NCBI GenBank assembly: GCA_028875225.1
Contig: JAPPFB010000018.1
Coordinates: 66,237 to 99,683 of the forward strand
Reading direction: 5' to 3'
Source: Chloroflexota bacterium
GTDB lineage: Bacteria; Chloroflexota; Dehalococcoidia; Bin125
Length of the DNA: 33,447 nucleotides
Shown here: positions 7,411-16,381 of the stretch, piece by piece
Numbering within the stretch: position 1 is the first letter of the stretch
How the letters are laid out: the number at the start of each line of letters is the position of its first letter
The notes under the pieces: model-generated
Told to the model about the DNA's origin: nothing
The model's database searches: none
The model's input: the letters and a program-made list of their open reading frames with translations, nothing else
Program-made: the position numbers and the translations under genes

Positions 7411-8592
7411 TCAGTCTCCGTGAGTCGCTTCAAACTCGGCCAGCGCGCGGTCCCGAAGTTCGGGATCGGTCAGCCAGTCGAGCGCCGCGTGGGCCATCGC
7501 CTTGGTCGCCGTCAGGGTCAACTGATGGCCCTCATCCGTGGCTGCCGCCGCTGTGAACTGCGGCGTGTGATTGCCGCTCTCATGCGGAATCAGATACATC
7601 GGATGGATCGAGGGAACGACGTGCGAGACGTTGCCCATGTCGGTTGAGCCGAAGCTGCCCTGAATGCCGCCGTCAAGGTCCGCGGCGGTGACGCCCAGAT
7701 CCTGCCAACGCCGACCGTAGGCTTCGGCCAACGGCCCATTGTTGGCCATGTTGCTGTAGCGCTCGCCCGCCTGCCAGTCGACCGACCACTCGCAGCCCGT
7801 CGCCTGGGCGGCGCCGGCGAAGCAGTCCTCGACCCGCTTGATCGTGTCGTCCAGCCGCTCTTCATACGGAGCTCGAACGTAAAACTCGGCCTGGGCATAG
7901 TCGGGAATAATGTTGGGCTTCTCGCCGCCGTGGTGAATCTTGCCGTGGATCCGCACCGTCGGATGCGCCTGCTGACGCAATAGCCCAATCGCCTGGTAGG
8001 CCAGCACCAGCGCGTCGAGCGCGTTGTGGCCCTCCCAGGGGGCGCCCGCCGCGTGCGCGTTCTTGCCCCGGAACTCGACGAAGCAGGTATCGATCGCGAG
8101 CACGAATGGGTAGATGATGTTTCCGGTGCCGGGATGGATCATCATCGCCGCGCCGACGTCCTCGAACGCGCCTTCGTCAATCAGCCGGATCTTGCCACCG
8201 CCGCCTTCTTCGGCCGGTGATCCGAGCACGCGAACGGTCCCCTCGACGCCCTCTCGCTCGAGCGCCTCCGCAACCGCCAGTCCGGCTGCGACCCCGGAAA
8301 TGGCGATCAGGTTGTGCCCACAGGCATGACCGATCCCCGGCAGCGCGTCGTACTCGCTGAGCACCGCGATGGTCGGACCGCCCGTACCGCGCGTCGCCTC
8401 GAACGCCGTATCCATCCCGTAGGCGGAAGGCGTCACGTCGAATCCGGCGTCCGTCAACCAGGAGGTCAGCGCCGCATGAGCATGCACTTCCTCATAGTTC
8501 TCCTCGGGATGAGCGTGGATATCCAGACTCAGGGCGCGCAGCGACTCCGACGACGCATCAATCGTCTGCGAAGCGATCTCCCAGAGTGACAT
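7411..8592 (-). CDS. M20-family amidohydrolase (AbgB/IAA-amino-acid hydrolase-like)
   Basis: A 393-residue metallopeptidase-fold amidohydrolase that splits N-acyl or amide bonds of small conjugates. Seen: GHACGHN (His89, Cys91, His93), the EE pair at 128-129 in SPAEEGGGG, MIHPG with His153, and a C-terminal HESGNHTPQF ligand region. The middle holds the usual dimerisation domain (KIHHGGEKPNIIPDYAQAE). The sequence style is closest to p-aminobenzoyl-glutamate hydrolase B-type proteins. I place the start at ATG 8592 (MSLWEIA) because GGAAGGAGG stands just before it; a frame extension to 8610 has no better site. It follows the SDR gene by 45 bases in the five-gene operon. Confidence 0.88.
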   Translation of the reverse strand: MSLWEIASQTIDASSESLRALSLDIHAHPEENYEEVHAHAALTSWLTDAGFDVTPSAYGMDTAFEATRGTGGPTIAVLSEYDALPGIGHACGHNLIAISGVAAGLAVAEALEREGVEGTVRVLGSPAEEGGGGKIRLIDEGAFEDVGAAMMIHPGTGNIIYPFVLAIDTCFVEFRGKNAHAAGAPWEGHNALDALVLAYQAIGLLRQQAHPTVRIHGKIHHGGEKPNIIPDYAQAEFYVRAPYEERLDDTIKRVEDCFAGAAQATGCEWSVDWQAGERYSNMANNGPLAEAYGRRWQDLGVTAADLDGGIQGSFGSTDMGNVSHVVPSIHPMYLIPHESGNHTPQFTAAAATDEGHQLTLTATKAMAHAALDWLTDPELRDRALAEFEATHGD

Positions 8593-8637
8593 GCGATCCT
8601 CCTTCCCCAAGACCCCCCAGAGAGGGAGCGCGTGAAC

Positions 8638-9444
8638 CTACTCCGTGAACCATCCGCCGTCCGGATGGATGATCTCGCCGGTGACATACGACGCCTCCTC
8701 GGAGGCCAGGAACAGCGCCACCTTGGCGATCTCCTCCGGCTGTCCGAAGCGGCGCATCGGGGTCAGGCTCAGGACCCACTGATTGAGCTCCTCGTTGCCC
8801 GAGATCGCGGCGGTCATCGGCGTTTCAATGAAGCCCGGTCCAATCGCGTTGACGCGAATCCCGTCCTGGACCAGCTCCTGCGCCAGCACCTTGGTCAACA
8901 TCCAGACGCCGGCTTTGGAAACGCAATAGTTCGCTGCTCCCGGCTGGGGGAATTTGGCCATGATCGAGGCGATGTTGATGATCGAGCCGCCGTTGCCCAG
9001 TTCGATCATCTTTCGCGCGCAGGAGCGGTCGGTCATCATCACCCCGGTCAGATTGACCGCCATCACCTTTTCCCAGTGCTCGACGTTCTGATTGGTGATG
9101 AACGACGCCGTCCGGTCGTCGCCGAGGTCCGTGGTCTCGCCGGAGACGTACTCGGCATTCGAGATACCCGCTGCCGCCACAACCACATCGAGGCGTCCAA
9201 ACTCGTCCGCGCATGCCTGTGCGGCGGCGTCATTGGCCGCCTCGGTCGACGTGTCGCACTCGACCACCATGGCCCGCTTGCCGAGCGCTTCGACCGCCGA
9301 CACGGTGTCGGCCGCCCGATGCGGCAGCAGGTCGGCCAGCAGGACGTCCGCGCCCTCTTGAGCGAAGCGAACCGCGCAGGCCGCGCCGATCCCACTGGCC
9401 CCACCAGTGATCAGAGCCGCTTTGCCTTCAAGTGCTCCAGCCAT
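8638..9444 (-). CDS. Short-chain dehydrogenase/reductase
   Basis: A 268-residue classical SDR, an NAD(P)-dependent alcohol/ketone oxidoreductase. Seen: TGGASGIG at 13-20, catalytic Ser159 in NIASIM, Tyr172 and Lys176 in YCVSK, and GFIETPM after the active site. Two oddities: the usual NNAG is replaced by VAAAG, and residues about 98-122 form a longer loop before the alpha-4 helix than in most SDRs. Asp37 at the end of beta-2 (LLADLL) favours NAD(H). It is the first gene of the minus-strand operon ending at 5034. Confidence 0.88.
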   Translation of the reverse strand: MAGALEGKAALITGGASGIGAACAVRFAQEGADVLLADLLPHRAADTVSAVEALGKRAMVVECDTSTEAANDAAAQACADEFGRLDVVVAAAGISNAEYVSGETTDLGDDRTASFITNQNVEHWEKVMAVNLTGVMMTDRSCARKMIELGNGGSIINIASIMAKFPQPGAANYCVSKAGVWMLTKVLAQELVQDGIRVNAIGPGFIETPMTAAISGNEELNQWVLSLTPMRRFGQPEEIAKVALFLASEEASYVTGEIIHPDGGWFTE

Positions 9445-9673
9445 ATCGACCGCCTCTCAGTTCTGCAGTATTGACCTTCACGCTGTGAGACGACCTGTTT
9501 GACGGATGTCGCCGTCGGCAGGATACGCGCTGCTGGTCGTCTCCCGACGCCTCAATCGTGGGAAGTTCCCGTTCGTCCTGCAATCTTGTCCGAGGTACAC
9601 GACCGCGCACTTCGATCGTTCTCGATACGATACGCATGCGCCGATGTACTCGACGTAACGAAGGGGACGCGTC

Positions 9674-11206
9674 ATGCGAAATCTGATCTGGGTCGCATTG
9701 GGATTCATCCTGGGCGCTGCGACGCTGGGAGCGGTCTGGGCGAATGTGGCCAACACGCCCGACGATCCCGATGGCGCTGTCGACGTGCGCATCCTGGTCG
9801 AGCGCCACGCCAGCGGAGACGTCGAGGTGGGACTGCAGCAGCGCGAGGTGAGTGGGGAATGGGGCGAGACGCTTCGGCCTGAGCATCGCTTCCTGCTCGC
9901 CGGAGCACCGGCTGGCCGGCCGCTGCACAGTTCCATCGTGATCGTCGATACCGACAGCCGCTACGAGACCATCGCGAACGCGTACGCGGACTATCTCTTC
10001 GCATCTGGACAAGAGTCGGCCCTGCGCTTCCACGAGCGCCTGGGCGGCACCGAAGACCTGCCCAAGATGCTCTGCGTCAATGACCTCAATGATCCCGGAT
10101 TCAGCAACTATTGCGAGGGCATCGAGTCGGTCTACGGCGGCGAAGTCGAGCGCATCGAGGTTGGCGACTACGAGGACTTCCGAGTCGAGCTGGAGGCCAT
10201 ACTGTTGGCGGATCGAGAGCTCGGCGCACTGTTCGCCACCAGCGTGCCCGCCGCCAACGTCGTCGACGAGGCCCGCGAGGCGACCCGCCGATTCATCCCC
10301 TGGAGCTACTGGATTGAGCTGATCGATCCGCATCTGCCCTCGCCCGACAACTTGCACTGCGTCATCAGTCACGGCAGCGACGAGGACCTGTTCTGGGGTC
10401 TGGCGGCCGAATCCTCAGTCGCCGCCGCCGGCATGCTCGGCATCAACGTGCGCAATGAGGTCTACACCACCGGGGCTGAACAGGCTGACGCCGTGCGACG
10501 CTGCGTCGCCGACGGCGCGGTGGCCATCGCCACCACGCTCGCCGATCCCGAAGCAATGAAGCCGGCGGTCCGCCAAGCGATCAGCGCGGGGATTCCCGTG
10601 ATCTCATACAACTCGGGCGCCGAGGATGCCGCCGAAGTTGGCACGGCCCTGCACATCTCGCTTGACGACCATGAGGCCGGTCGCGTCGCCGGCGAGGAGT
10701 TCAATCGCCGCGGCGTCGAGGGCAACGTGCTCTGCGTGATCCACGAGCCGGAGAACCAGGGATTGCACGACCGCTGCGACGGGCTCGCCGAGAGCTTCAA
10801 CGGGACGGTCGAACGCTGGAGCATGACCGACCGTGCAACCACCGTCGAAGAGTTGCATGCGCGACTGGACGAGGGTGACGTCGGCGCCGTGCTTGGACTC
10901 TCCTCGTCAATCGGAAGTCAGGTACGTGCCGCCATCTTCGACTCACGGCTCAACGTGCGGGGCGCGACCTTCGGATTCAGTCGCACGGTGGCCGAGTACG
11001 TCTCCGACGGCCGGCTCATGTTCGCCATCTTCGACCACCCTGAGATCCAGTCCTACCTGGCCGCAGTCGGCGCATTGTTGGCCGAGCGCCTGCGGATCGA
11101 TCCGATGGCGTACTTCAACAGCGCCCAAATGTTGATCACGCCCACGATCGTCAACGCCGAAGAGATGCAGGCCCTGCTCGATTCGCTGACCGATTGGCAG
11201 GAATGA
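9674..11206 (+). CDS. Membrane-anchored periplasmic-binding-type protein with extra half-lobe (paralogue 1)
   Basis: A 510-residue protein. Order: hydrophobic N-terminal segment (about 4-24) with no lipobox; a short module at about 36-75 with the GLQQRE...GEWGE signature; then periplasmic-binding-protein sequence. Residues about 226-505 look like a complete sugar-type binding domain, with the AIATTLADPEAMKPAVRQAI and GIPVISYNSG signatures. Residues about 132-196 resemble 352-417 (LCVNDLNDPG...CEGI versus LCVIHEPENQ...CDGL), so an extra degenerate half-lobe precedes the complete domain. No ABC permease or ATPase is adjacent, so it may be a sensor or orphan binding protein rather than a transporter part. 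GAAGGGGA precedes the start. Confidence 0.72.
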   Translation: MRNLIWVALGFILGAATLGAVWANVANTPDDPDGAVDVRILVERHASGDVEVGLQQREVSGEWGETLRPEHRFLLAGAPAGRPLHSSIVIVDTDSRYETIANAYADYLFASGQESALRFHERLGGTEDLPKMLCVNDLNDPGFSNYCEGIESVYGGEVERIEVGDYEDFRVELEAILLADRELGALFATSVPAANVVDEAREATRRFIPWSYWIELIDPHLPSPDNLHCVISHGSDEDLFWGLAAESSVAAAGMLGINVRNEVYTTGAEQADAVRRCVADGAVAIATTLADPEAMKPAVRQAISAGIPVISYNSGAEDAAEVGTALHISLDDHEAGRVAGEEFNRRGVEGNVLCVIHEPENQGLHDRCDGLAESFNGTVERWSMTDRATTVEELHARLDEGDVGAVLGLSSSIGSQVRAAIFDSRLNVRGATFGFSRTVAEYVSDGRLMFAIFDHPEIQSYLAAVGALLAERLRIDPMAYFNSAQMLITPTIVNAEEMQALLDSLTDWQE

Positions 11207-11341
11207 CCTTGCATTGATTGCACCGATTGCGCACTGATCACACACTGACTGCACTTCACAAACCAGGGCGGCGACGGGTCGCCTGACGCCTGAGCATCAC
11301 AACCGCGCCGATCGCGCGCGGCCAGAGACAGGAACGGCGAG

Positions 11342-12973
11342 ATGCGGACATTGATTGTTCTTCTGCTGGGCACGTTGATCGGGGCCGCCGCCCTGGGCGG
11401 TGTCTGGGCAACGCACCAGAATGCCGAAGACGAGCAACTGGAAGTTCGAGTCGCTGTCGAGCGGCTCGCGGACGGCAGTGTCGAGATTGGATTGCAGCAG
11501 CGCGAACGCGACGGCGAGTGGGGTGAGACAAAGAAGCCCGAGCGTCGGTTCCTGCTCCCCGATACCGAGGTCGGGAAGGTGAGGTACAGCTCGCCAGTCG
11601 TGTTTGATCTCGTGACTCGGGCCGAACACATCGCCGCCGAGTATCGCGACTATCTGAAGGAGGTGGGCAAGCTGTATGGGCACTACTTCGTCCGCCGGTT
11701 CCACTCCGAAGACGAACTCGAGTCGCTCCCTCCGGTGCTCTGTCTGGTTCATCCCGAGGAAGCCACACAAGGAACGCTGTGCGAAGGGATCGGCGAGACG
11801 TTCCCCACAGGGGTCGACATCATCGAGTCCGATGACTTCATTGCGATCGCCGATGAGGTAGAGCGCCGCCTGCTGGCGGGCGAGGTCTCACAGATCATGG
11901 CCACGTCGAATCAGCATCTTGAGACGGCCGTCTTTGCTCGCGACCACATCCTGCTCAACGACCCCGACCTCGGCTGGACCTGGGTCCACTACTGGTTCGA
12001 GCCGATCGACCCGCAGTTGCCCGCCGGCGACGACCTGTTCTGCGTCGTCAGCCATGGTGGTCGGGACCTCTTCTGGGGTCTTGCCTCAGACACCGCGTTG
12101 GTCGCTGCGGCCGCGCTCGGCATCAACCTGCGCACGGAGTCGTTCAGCGAGGTCTCCGACCAGGCCGATGCGATTCGGCAGTGCGTCGAGGACGGCGCCG
12201 TCTCGATCGCGACCACGCTCGTCTCACCGGACGTTCTGGCGCCGGCAATCGCGGAGGCCACGGCGGCCGGCATCCCGGTGATGTCCTTCAACTCCGGCGT
12301 TCAGGCTGCAGCCGATGTCGGCACCAGTTTCCACATCGGCCTCGACGATCGCCGCGCCGGCGAGATCGCCGGTGAGCAGTTCAACCGAGAAGGCACGGAG
12401 GGCACGATCCTCTGTGTGATCCACGAGCCGGACAACATCGGTCTGCAGGAGCGATGCGAGGGTCTCGCGGCGACCTACGCCAACGGAGAAATCGAGACCT
12501 GGAGCTACGAAGGCCGGGACGCCGCGGACGCGGTGCTCGAACGGTACGCCCAGGGCGACATCGGCGCCGTGATGGCCCTCTCCGACACTGTCGGGTCTGC
12601 CGTTTTGCGTGCGCAGTGGCCCGATCCTGAGGTTCCGCTGGCAACCTTCGGTTTCAACCTCGGCTTCGCCAAGTGGGTCGAGGAGGGCAAGATCATGTTC
12701 GCCATCTACGACCACCCGCTGGTCCAGACCTACCTGGGCGTCATGGGTGCGTTGCTGATTGAACGCATGAGGCTCGACCCGGTCACGCTGTTCAACGGGA
12801 TGGCAATGCTGATCGAGCCCCAGATCGCGGACGCCGAACAGATGCGGCGCGTGACCAATGCGCTCATCCCGCAGGAAATCCAGGACCGCTATCTGAGCGG
12901 CAGCGACAGCGCGGAGCGCGTTGACTCAGAGAGCGGCGATTCAGGAGATGACGCCGGGGACGGCGACAACTGA
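11342..12973 (+). CDS. Membrane-anchored periplasmic-binding-type protein with extra half-lobe (paralogue 2)
   Basis: A 543-residue tandem paralogue of the previous gene with the same order: N-terminal hydrophobic anchor (MRTLIVLLLGTLIGAAALGG), the GLQQRERDGEWGE module, a degenerate half-lobe (LCLVHPEEATQGTLCEGI), and a complete periplasmic-binding domain (LCVIHEPDNIGLQERCEGL, AIAEATAAGIPVMSFNSG). It adds an acidic Ser/Asp/Gly tail of about 20 residues, absent from paralogue 1. The gap of 135 bases contains no gene. A strong hairpin follows the stop, so the pair probably forms one unit. Ligand unknown; a sugar-like or autoinducer-like molecule is suggested only by the fold. Confidence 0.72.
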   Translation: MRTLIVLLLGTLIGAAALGGVWATHQNAEDEQLEVRVAVERLADGSVEIGLQQRERDGEWGETKKPERRFLLPDTEVGKVRYSSPVVFDLVTRAEHIAAEYRDYLKEVGKLYGHYFVRRFHSEDELESLPPVLCLVHPEEATQGTLCEGIGETFPTGVDIIESDDFIAIADEVERRLLAGEVSQIMATSNQHLETAVFARDHILLNDPDLGWTWVHYWFEPIDPQLPAGDDLFCVVSHGGRDLFWGLASDTALVAAAALGINLRTESFSEVSDQADAIRQCVEDGAVSIATTLVSPDVLAPAIAEATAAGIPVMSFNSGVQAAADVGTSFHIGLDDRRAGEIAGEQFNREGTEGTILCVIHEPDNIGLQERCEGLAATYANGEIETWSYEGRDAADAVLERYAQGDIGAVMALSDTVGSAVLRAQWPDPEVPLATFGFNLGFAKWVEEGKIMFAIYDHPLVQTYLGVMGALLIERMRLDPVTLFNGMAMLIEPQIADAEQMRRVTNALIPQEIQDRYLSGSDSAERVDSESGDSGDDAGDGDN

Positions 12974-12982
12974 TTCGTCCGA

Positions 12983-13021
12983 CGGACGCCGTCGGCTGGG
13001 AGACCAGCCGTTCGGCGTCCG
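12983..13021 (+). terminator. Strong hairpin after the binding-protein pair
   Basis: CGGACGCCG (12983-12991) pairs with CGGCGTCCG (13013-13021), and inside it GGCTGG pairs with CCAGCC around a GAGA tetraloop. The structure starts 10 bases after the stop codon. There is no T tract, so it is a terminator or 3'-protecting hairpin rather than a textbook intrinsic terminator. Confidence 0.6.
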
Positions 13022-13320
13022 CGCATCGCCGACAGCGAAATGGGGTTTTCATTCGTGCATACGAAACTACTTGCGGATAACGCTCGTTTAGGCGTAGCGT
13101 CCTAGACGACGGGGACGTTCCTGGGGTTACTGCATGATCAGCCCGAGTGGCTCGGATCCCCTTGCTGCACACCGCGATCACCTTGGCATTGCGTATCCTG
13201 CACCGCACGGGCCGATTGCGCCTGCGGGAACGGTGATCGCCGTGCCTGATCGCAGGCTCCTTCCCGGATAAATTGGACGGCACATTGCATTACCCAGCCG
13301 TCCACGGAGGCCGTTGAGAA
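13022..13320 (+). promoter_or_regulatory. Upstream region of korAB with a leader hairpin
   Basis: A gene-free stretch before korA. A stem forms between GCCTGCG (13220-13226) and CGCAGGC (13251-13257), with an inner ACGG/CCGT pair around TGATCG, ending about 60 bases before the korA start. The motif GCGTATCCTG just upstream (near 13192) also occurs upstream of the esterase at about 1612 and could be a -10 region. I see no recognised riboswitch. Confidence 0.35.
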
Positions 13321-15204
13321 ATGACCACCACTTCAACGCAGACGAACGGTTCGGGAGGGTCGGGCGTACCGATCCAGGAGCGCGACCGGGTCACGGTCCG
13401 CTTCGCCGGCGACTCGGGCGACGGCATGCAGCTGGCCGGCAATCGATTCGCCGACGCCACCGCGATCTTCGGCAACGACTTCTCGACGCTGCCGGACTTC
13501 CCGGCCGAGATCCGCGCCCCGGCCGGATCGTTGGCCGGCGTGTCCAGCTTCCAGATTTCGTTCTCCAAGCACCAGATCTTCACGCCGGGCGATGAACCCG
13601 ACACGCTCGTGGCGATGAATCCCGCCGCGCTCAAGTCGCACCTCTCTGCGCTGACCAAGGGCGGATTGCTCGTCATCAACGAGGACGCGTTCACCTCTGG
13701 CAATCTGAAGAAAGCCAACTACCCCAGCAATCCGCTGTCCGACGGCTCGCTAGACGGCTACCGGATCATCAAGGCGCCGATCACCACAGCCGCAGTGGCC
13801 GCGGTTGACGATCTCGGGCTGACCAATCAGAACGCCGAACGGACGAAGAACTTCTTTGCGCTCGGGCTCGTCTATTGGCTCTACGACCGCGACCTGCAGC
13901 CCACGCTCGATTGGATCGATCAACGCTTCGGTCGCCTGCCGAACATCGCCGAGGCCAATCGCCGCGCGCTGTTCGCCGGCCACGCCTATGGCGAGACCAC
14001 CGAGATCGCCGACGCTCATGTCCGCGTTCCACCGGCAGTGCTCACGCCGGGTGAGTACCGCACGATCACCGGCAACCAGGCGTTGGTGCTCGGCCTGATC
14101 ACCGCGTCACATCTGACCGACCTTGAGCTCTTCTACGGTTCCTACCCGATTACGCCTGCGTCCGACGTGCTCGTCGAACTTGCGGCCTTGCGCGAGTTCG
14201 GCGTCCGCACATTCCAGGCCGAGGATGAGATTTCCGCCATTGGCACCGCAATCGGCGCGGCCTATGGCGGCGCGCTCGGCGTCACCGGCACCTCTGGACC
14301 GGGCATCGCACTCAAGAGCGAAGCGCTCAACCTGGCCGTGATGACCGAGCTCCCGTTGATCGTGCTCGATGTTCAGCGCTCCGGACCCTCAACCGGTATG
14401 CCGACCAAGACCGAGCAGACCGACCTGCTCCAGGTGATGTTCGGACGCAACGGCGAGTCGCCGCTCTGCGTGCTCGCTGCCAAGACGCCGGGGGACTGCT
14501 TCTACATGGTGCTCGAAGCGGTTCGGCTTGCGTACCAGTTCGTCACGCCGGTGGTTCTGCTCTCCGACACCTACCTGGCCAATACCGCAGAGCCCTGGCC
14601 GGTCCCGGACGTCACCCAGCTCGACATGATCGACGTCCCCTACCGCAAACTCGAGCATGTCGACCCTGAAGAGTTCGAGCCTTACAAGCGGGATCCCGAC
14701 ACGCTCGCGCGCATGTTCATTCCGCCCGGTCAGCCCGACCTGCAACACCGGATCGGCGGCCTGGAGAAGTCCGACATCACCGGCGATGTGGCCTACTCGC
14801 CTGAGAATCACCAGCGCATGACCGATCTGCGCGCCGAGAAGATTCAGCGGATTGCCAACTTCATCCCCGAAGTCGAGGTCGATGGTCCCGAGACCGGCGA
14901 CCTGTTGGTGCTCAGCTGGGGCTCGACCTATGGCGCCGTGTTCACGGCCGTCAACGATGCCCGTGACGCCGGCCACGAAGTTGCCCACGCGCATCTGCAG
15001 TACATGAACCCCTTCCCGCGCAACCTCGGCGACGTGGTCTCGCGCTATAAGAAGGTGCTGATTCCCGAGGCCAACACCGGCCAGCTGCGGATGCTGATCC
15101 GGGCCAACTTCCTCGTCGACGCCCAGGGCTACAACGAGGTCACCGGCCAGCCGCTCTCAGCCCGGCTGCTGACCGAGAGAATCAAGCAGATCGCCAGCGA
15201 GTAA
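13321..15204 (+). CDS. korA: 2-oxoacid:ferredoxin oxidoreductase, fused gamma-alpha subunit (KorA)
   Basis: A 627-residue subunit of a 2-oxoacid (probably 2-oxoglutarate) ferredoxin oxidoreductase, which oxidatively decarboxylates the acid to an acyl-CoA and reduces ferredoxin. The N-terminal ~210 residues are the gamma domain (VRFAGDSGDGMQLAGN); from about residue 230 comes the alpha domain with GSYPITPASD near 274, and QAEDEISAIGTAIGAAYGG carrying the conserved Glu. The fused gamma-alpha form paired with a separate beta subunit is the KorAB type known from aerobes such as Mycobacterium. Cytosolic. CACGGAGG lies upstream of the ATG. It is followed by korB after 49 bases. Confidence 0.93.
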   Translation: MTTTSTQTNGSGGSGVPIQERDRVTVRFAGDSGDGMQLAGNRFADATAIFGNDFSTLPDFPAEIRAPAGSLAGVSSFQISFSKHQIFTPGDEPDTLVAMNPAALKSHLSALTKGGLLVINEDAFTSGNLKKANYPSNPLSDGSLDGYRIIKAPITTAAVAAVDDLGLTNQNAERTKNFFALGLVYWLYDRDLQPTLDWIDQRFGRLPNIAEANRRALFAGHAYGETTEIADAHVRVPPAVLTPGEYRTITGNQALVLGLITASHLTDLELFYGSYPITPASDVLVELAALREFGVRTFQAEDEISAIGTAIGAAYGGALGVTGTSGPGIALKSEALNLAVMTELPLIVLDVQRSGPSTGMPTKTEQTDLLQVMFGRNGESPLCVLAAKTPGDCFYMVLEAVRLAYQFVTPVVLLSDTYLANTAEPWPVPDVTQLDMIDVPYRKLEHVDPEEFEPYKRDPDTLARMFIPPGQPDLQHRIGGLEKSDITGDVAYSPENHQRMTDLRAEKIQRIANFIPEVEVDGPETGDLLVLSWGSTYGAVFTAVNDARDAGHEVAHAHLQYMNPFPRNLGDVVSRYKKVLIPEANTGQLRMLIRANFLVDAQGYNEVTGQPLSARLLTERIKQIASE

Positions 15205-15253
15205 CGACGAACATCGCCTACCATCGGCCATAGAGAGCAACAGGAGGCACGAA

Positions 15254-16306
15254 ATGGTACTCCAGACGCCGCCGCTCGAACCCGTAGAGTCCATCATTCC
15301 GCTCGCGGATGAGGATCTGAAGCGTAAGGACTATGCCTCCGACGTCGACACTCGCTGGTGTCCCGGCTGCGGCGACTATTCGGTCCTGGCGCAGATGCAG
15401 CGCGCGCTCTCCAATCTCAACGTTGCCCCTGAGAAGATGGTCTTCGTCTCCGGGATCGGCTGCTCGTCGCGCTTCCCCTACTACATGAACACGTATGGGA
15501 TGCACTCGATCCACGGGCGAGCGCCGACGATCGCGTCCGGCCTCAAGCTTTCCCGTCCCGACCTGATGGTCTTCGTGATCACCGGCGACGGCGACGCCCT
15601 CTCAATCGGCGGCAACCACCTGCTGCACGTGCTGCGCCGCAACGTCGATGTGAAGATCTTCCTCTTCAACAATCGCATCTACGGCCTGACCAAGGGTCAG
15701 TACTCACCGACGTCCGAGCTGGGCAAAGTCACCAAGTCCTCGCCGATCGGTACCACCGAGCGCCCGCTCAACCCGCTCTCTGTGGCGCTCGCTTCCGAGG
15801 CCACCTTCGTCGCTCGCAGCTTCGACACGGACCCGCAGCATCTGACCGCAACCATTGAGCGAGCGGCCAGGCATCACGGCGCCGCGTTCGTCGAAATCCT
15901 GCAGAACTGCAACATCTTCAACGACCGCGCATTCGGCGACTACACCGACCGCGATGTTCGGGACGAGCGCCTGCTCTACCTCGAGCATGGCGAACCGATG
16001 CTCTTCGGCGAGAACAAGGACAAGGGCCTCGCCGTCTCGGCCACGGGACTACGGGTCGTCGACGCCAACGGTCCCGACGCCGGCCTGATCCTGCATCACG
16101 ACGCGACCCGCCCCTCGCCCGACGTGCATCAGCTCCTGGCCCGCTGCCAGTACCCCGAGATGCCCGTTCCGATGGGAGTCATCCGCCAGGTCACGACGCC
16201 AACCTACGGCGACTACCTCGACAGCCAGATCGAAGTCGCCAAGTTCAAGAACCGCCACGACGTGACCCAACTCCTGAAGGGCCGCTCGACCTGGCAGGTT
16301 GAGTAG
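15254..16306 (+). CDS. korB: 2-oxoacid:ferredoxin oxidoreductase beta subunit (KorB)
   Basis: A 350-residue thiamine-diphosphate subunit partnering KorA. Seen: WCPGCG with Cys36/Cys39, GIGCSSR with Cys70 and QNCNIF with Cys219, spaced as the four ligands of the [4Fe-4S] cluster in this family; GDGDALSIGGNH at 111-122 plus NNRIYGLTKGQ form the ThDP-Mg site. No ferredoxin-like delta subunit is present, as expected for the two-subunit type. AGGAGG stands before the ATG. The C-terminal ~100 residues carry the extension usual for KorB. A bidirectional-looking terminator follows. Confidence 0.93.
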   Translation: MVLQTPPLEPVESIIPLADEDLKRKDYASDVDTRWCPGCGDYSVLAQMQRALSNLNVAPEKMVFVSGIGCSSRFPYYMNTYGMHSIHGRAPTIASGLKLSRPDLMVFVITGDGDALSIGGNHLLHVLRRNVDVKIFLFNNRIYGLTKGQYSPTSELGKVTKSSPIGTTERPLNPLSVALASEATFVARSFDTDPQHLTATIERAARHHGAAFVEILQNCNIFNDRAFGDYTDRDVRDERLLYLEHGEPMLFGENKDKGLAVSATGLRVVDANGPDAGLILHHDATRPSPDVHQLLARCQYPEMPVPMGVIRQVTTPTYGDYLDSQIEVAKFKNRHDVTQLLKGRSTWQVE

Positions 16307-16330
16307 CAATCGACTCAGCGACCAACGCAG

Positions 16331-16360
16331 CGAGGCCGCCCATCATGGGCGGCCTCGTTT
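16331..16360. terminator. Intrinsic-type terminator between korB and convergent SDR
   Basis: CGAGGCCGCCC (16331-16341) and GGGCGGCCTCG (16347-16357) form a perfect 11-bp stem with loop ATCAT, followed by TTTGTTG. It sits between convergent stops and could serve both strands. Confidence 0.85.
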
Positions 16361-16381
16361 GTTGAGTGCAGCCGATCTGCG

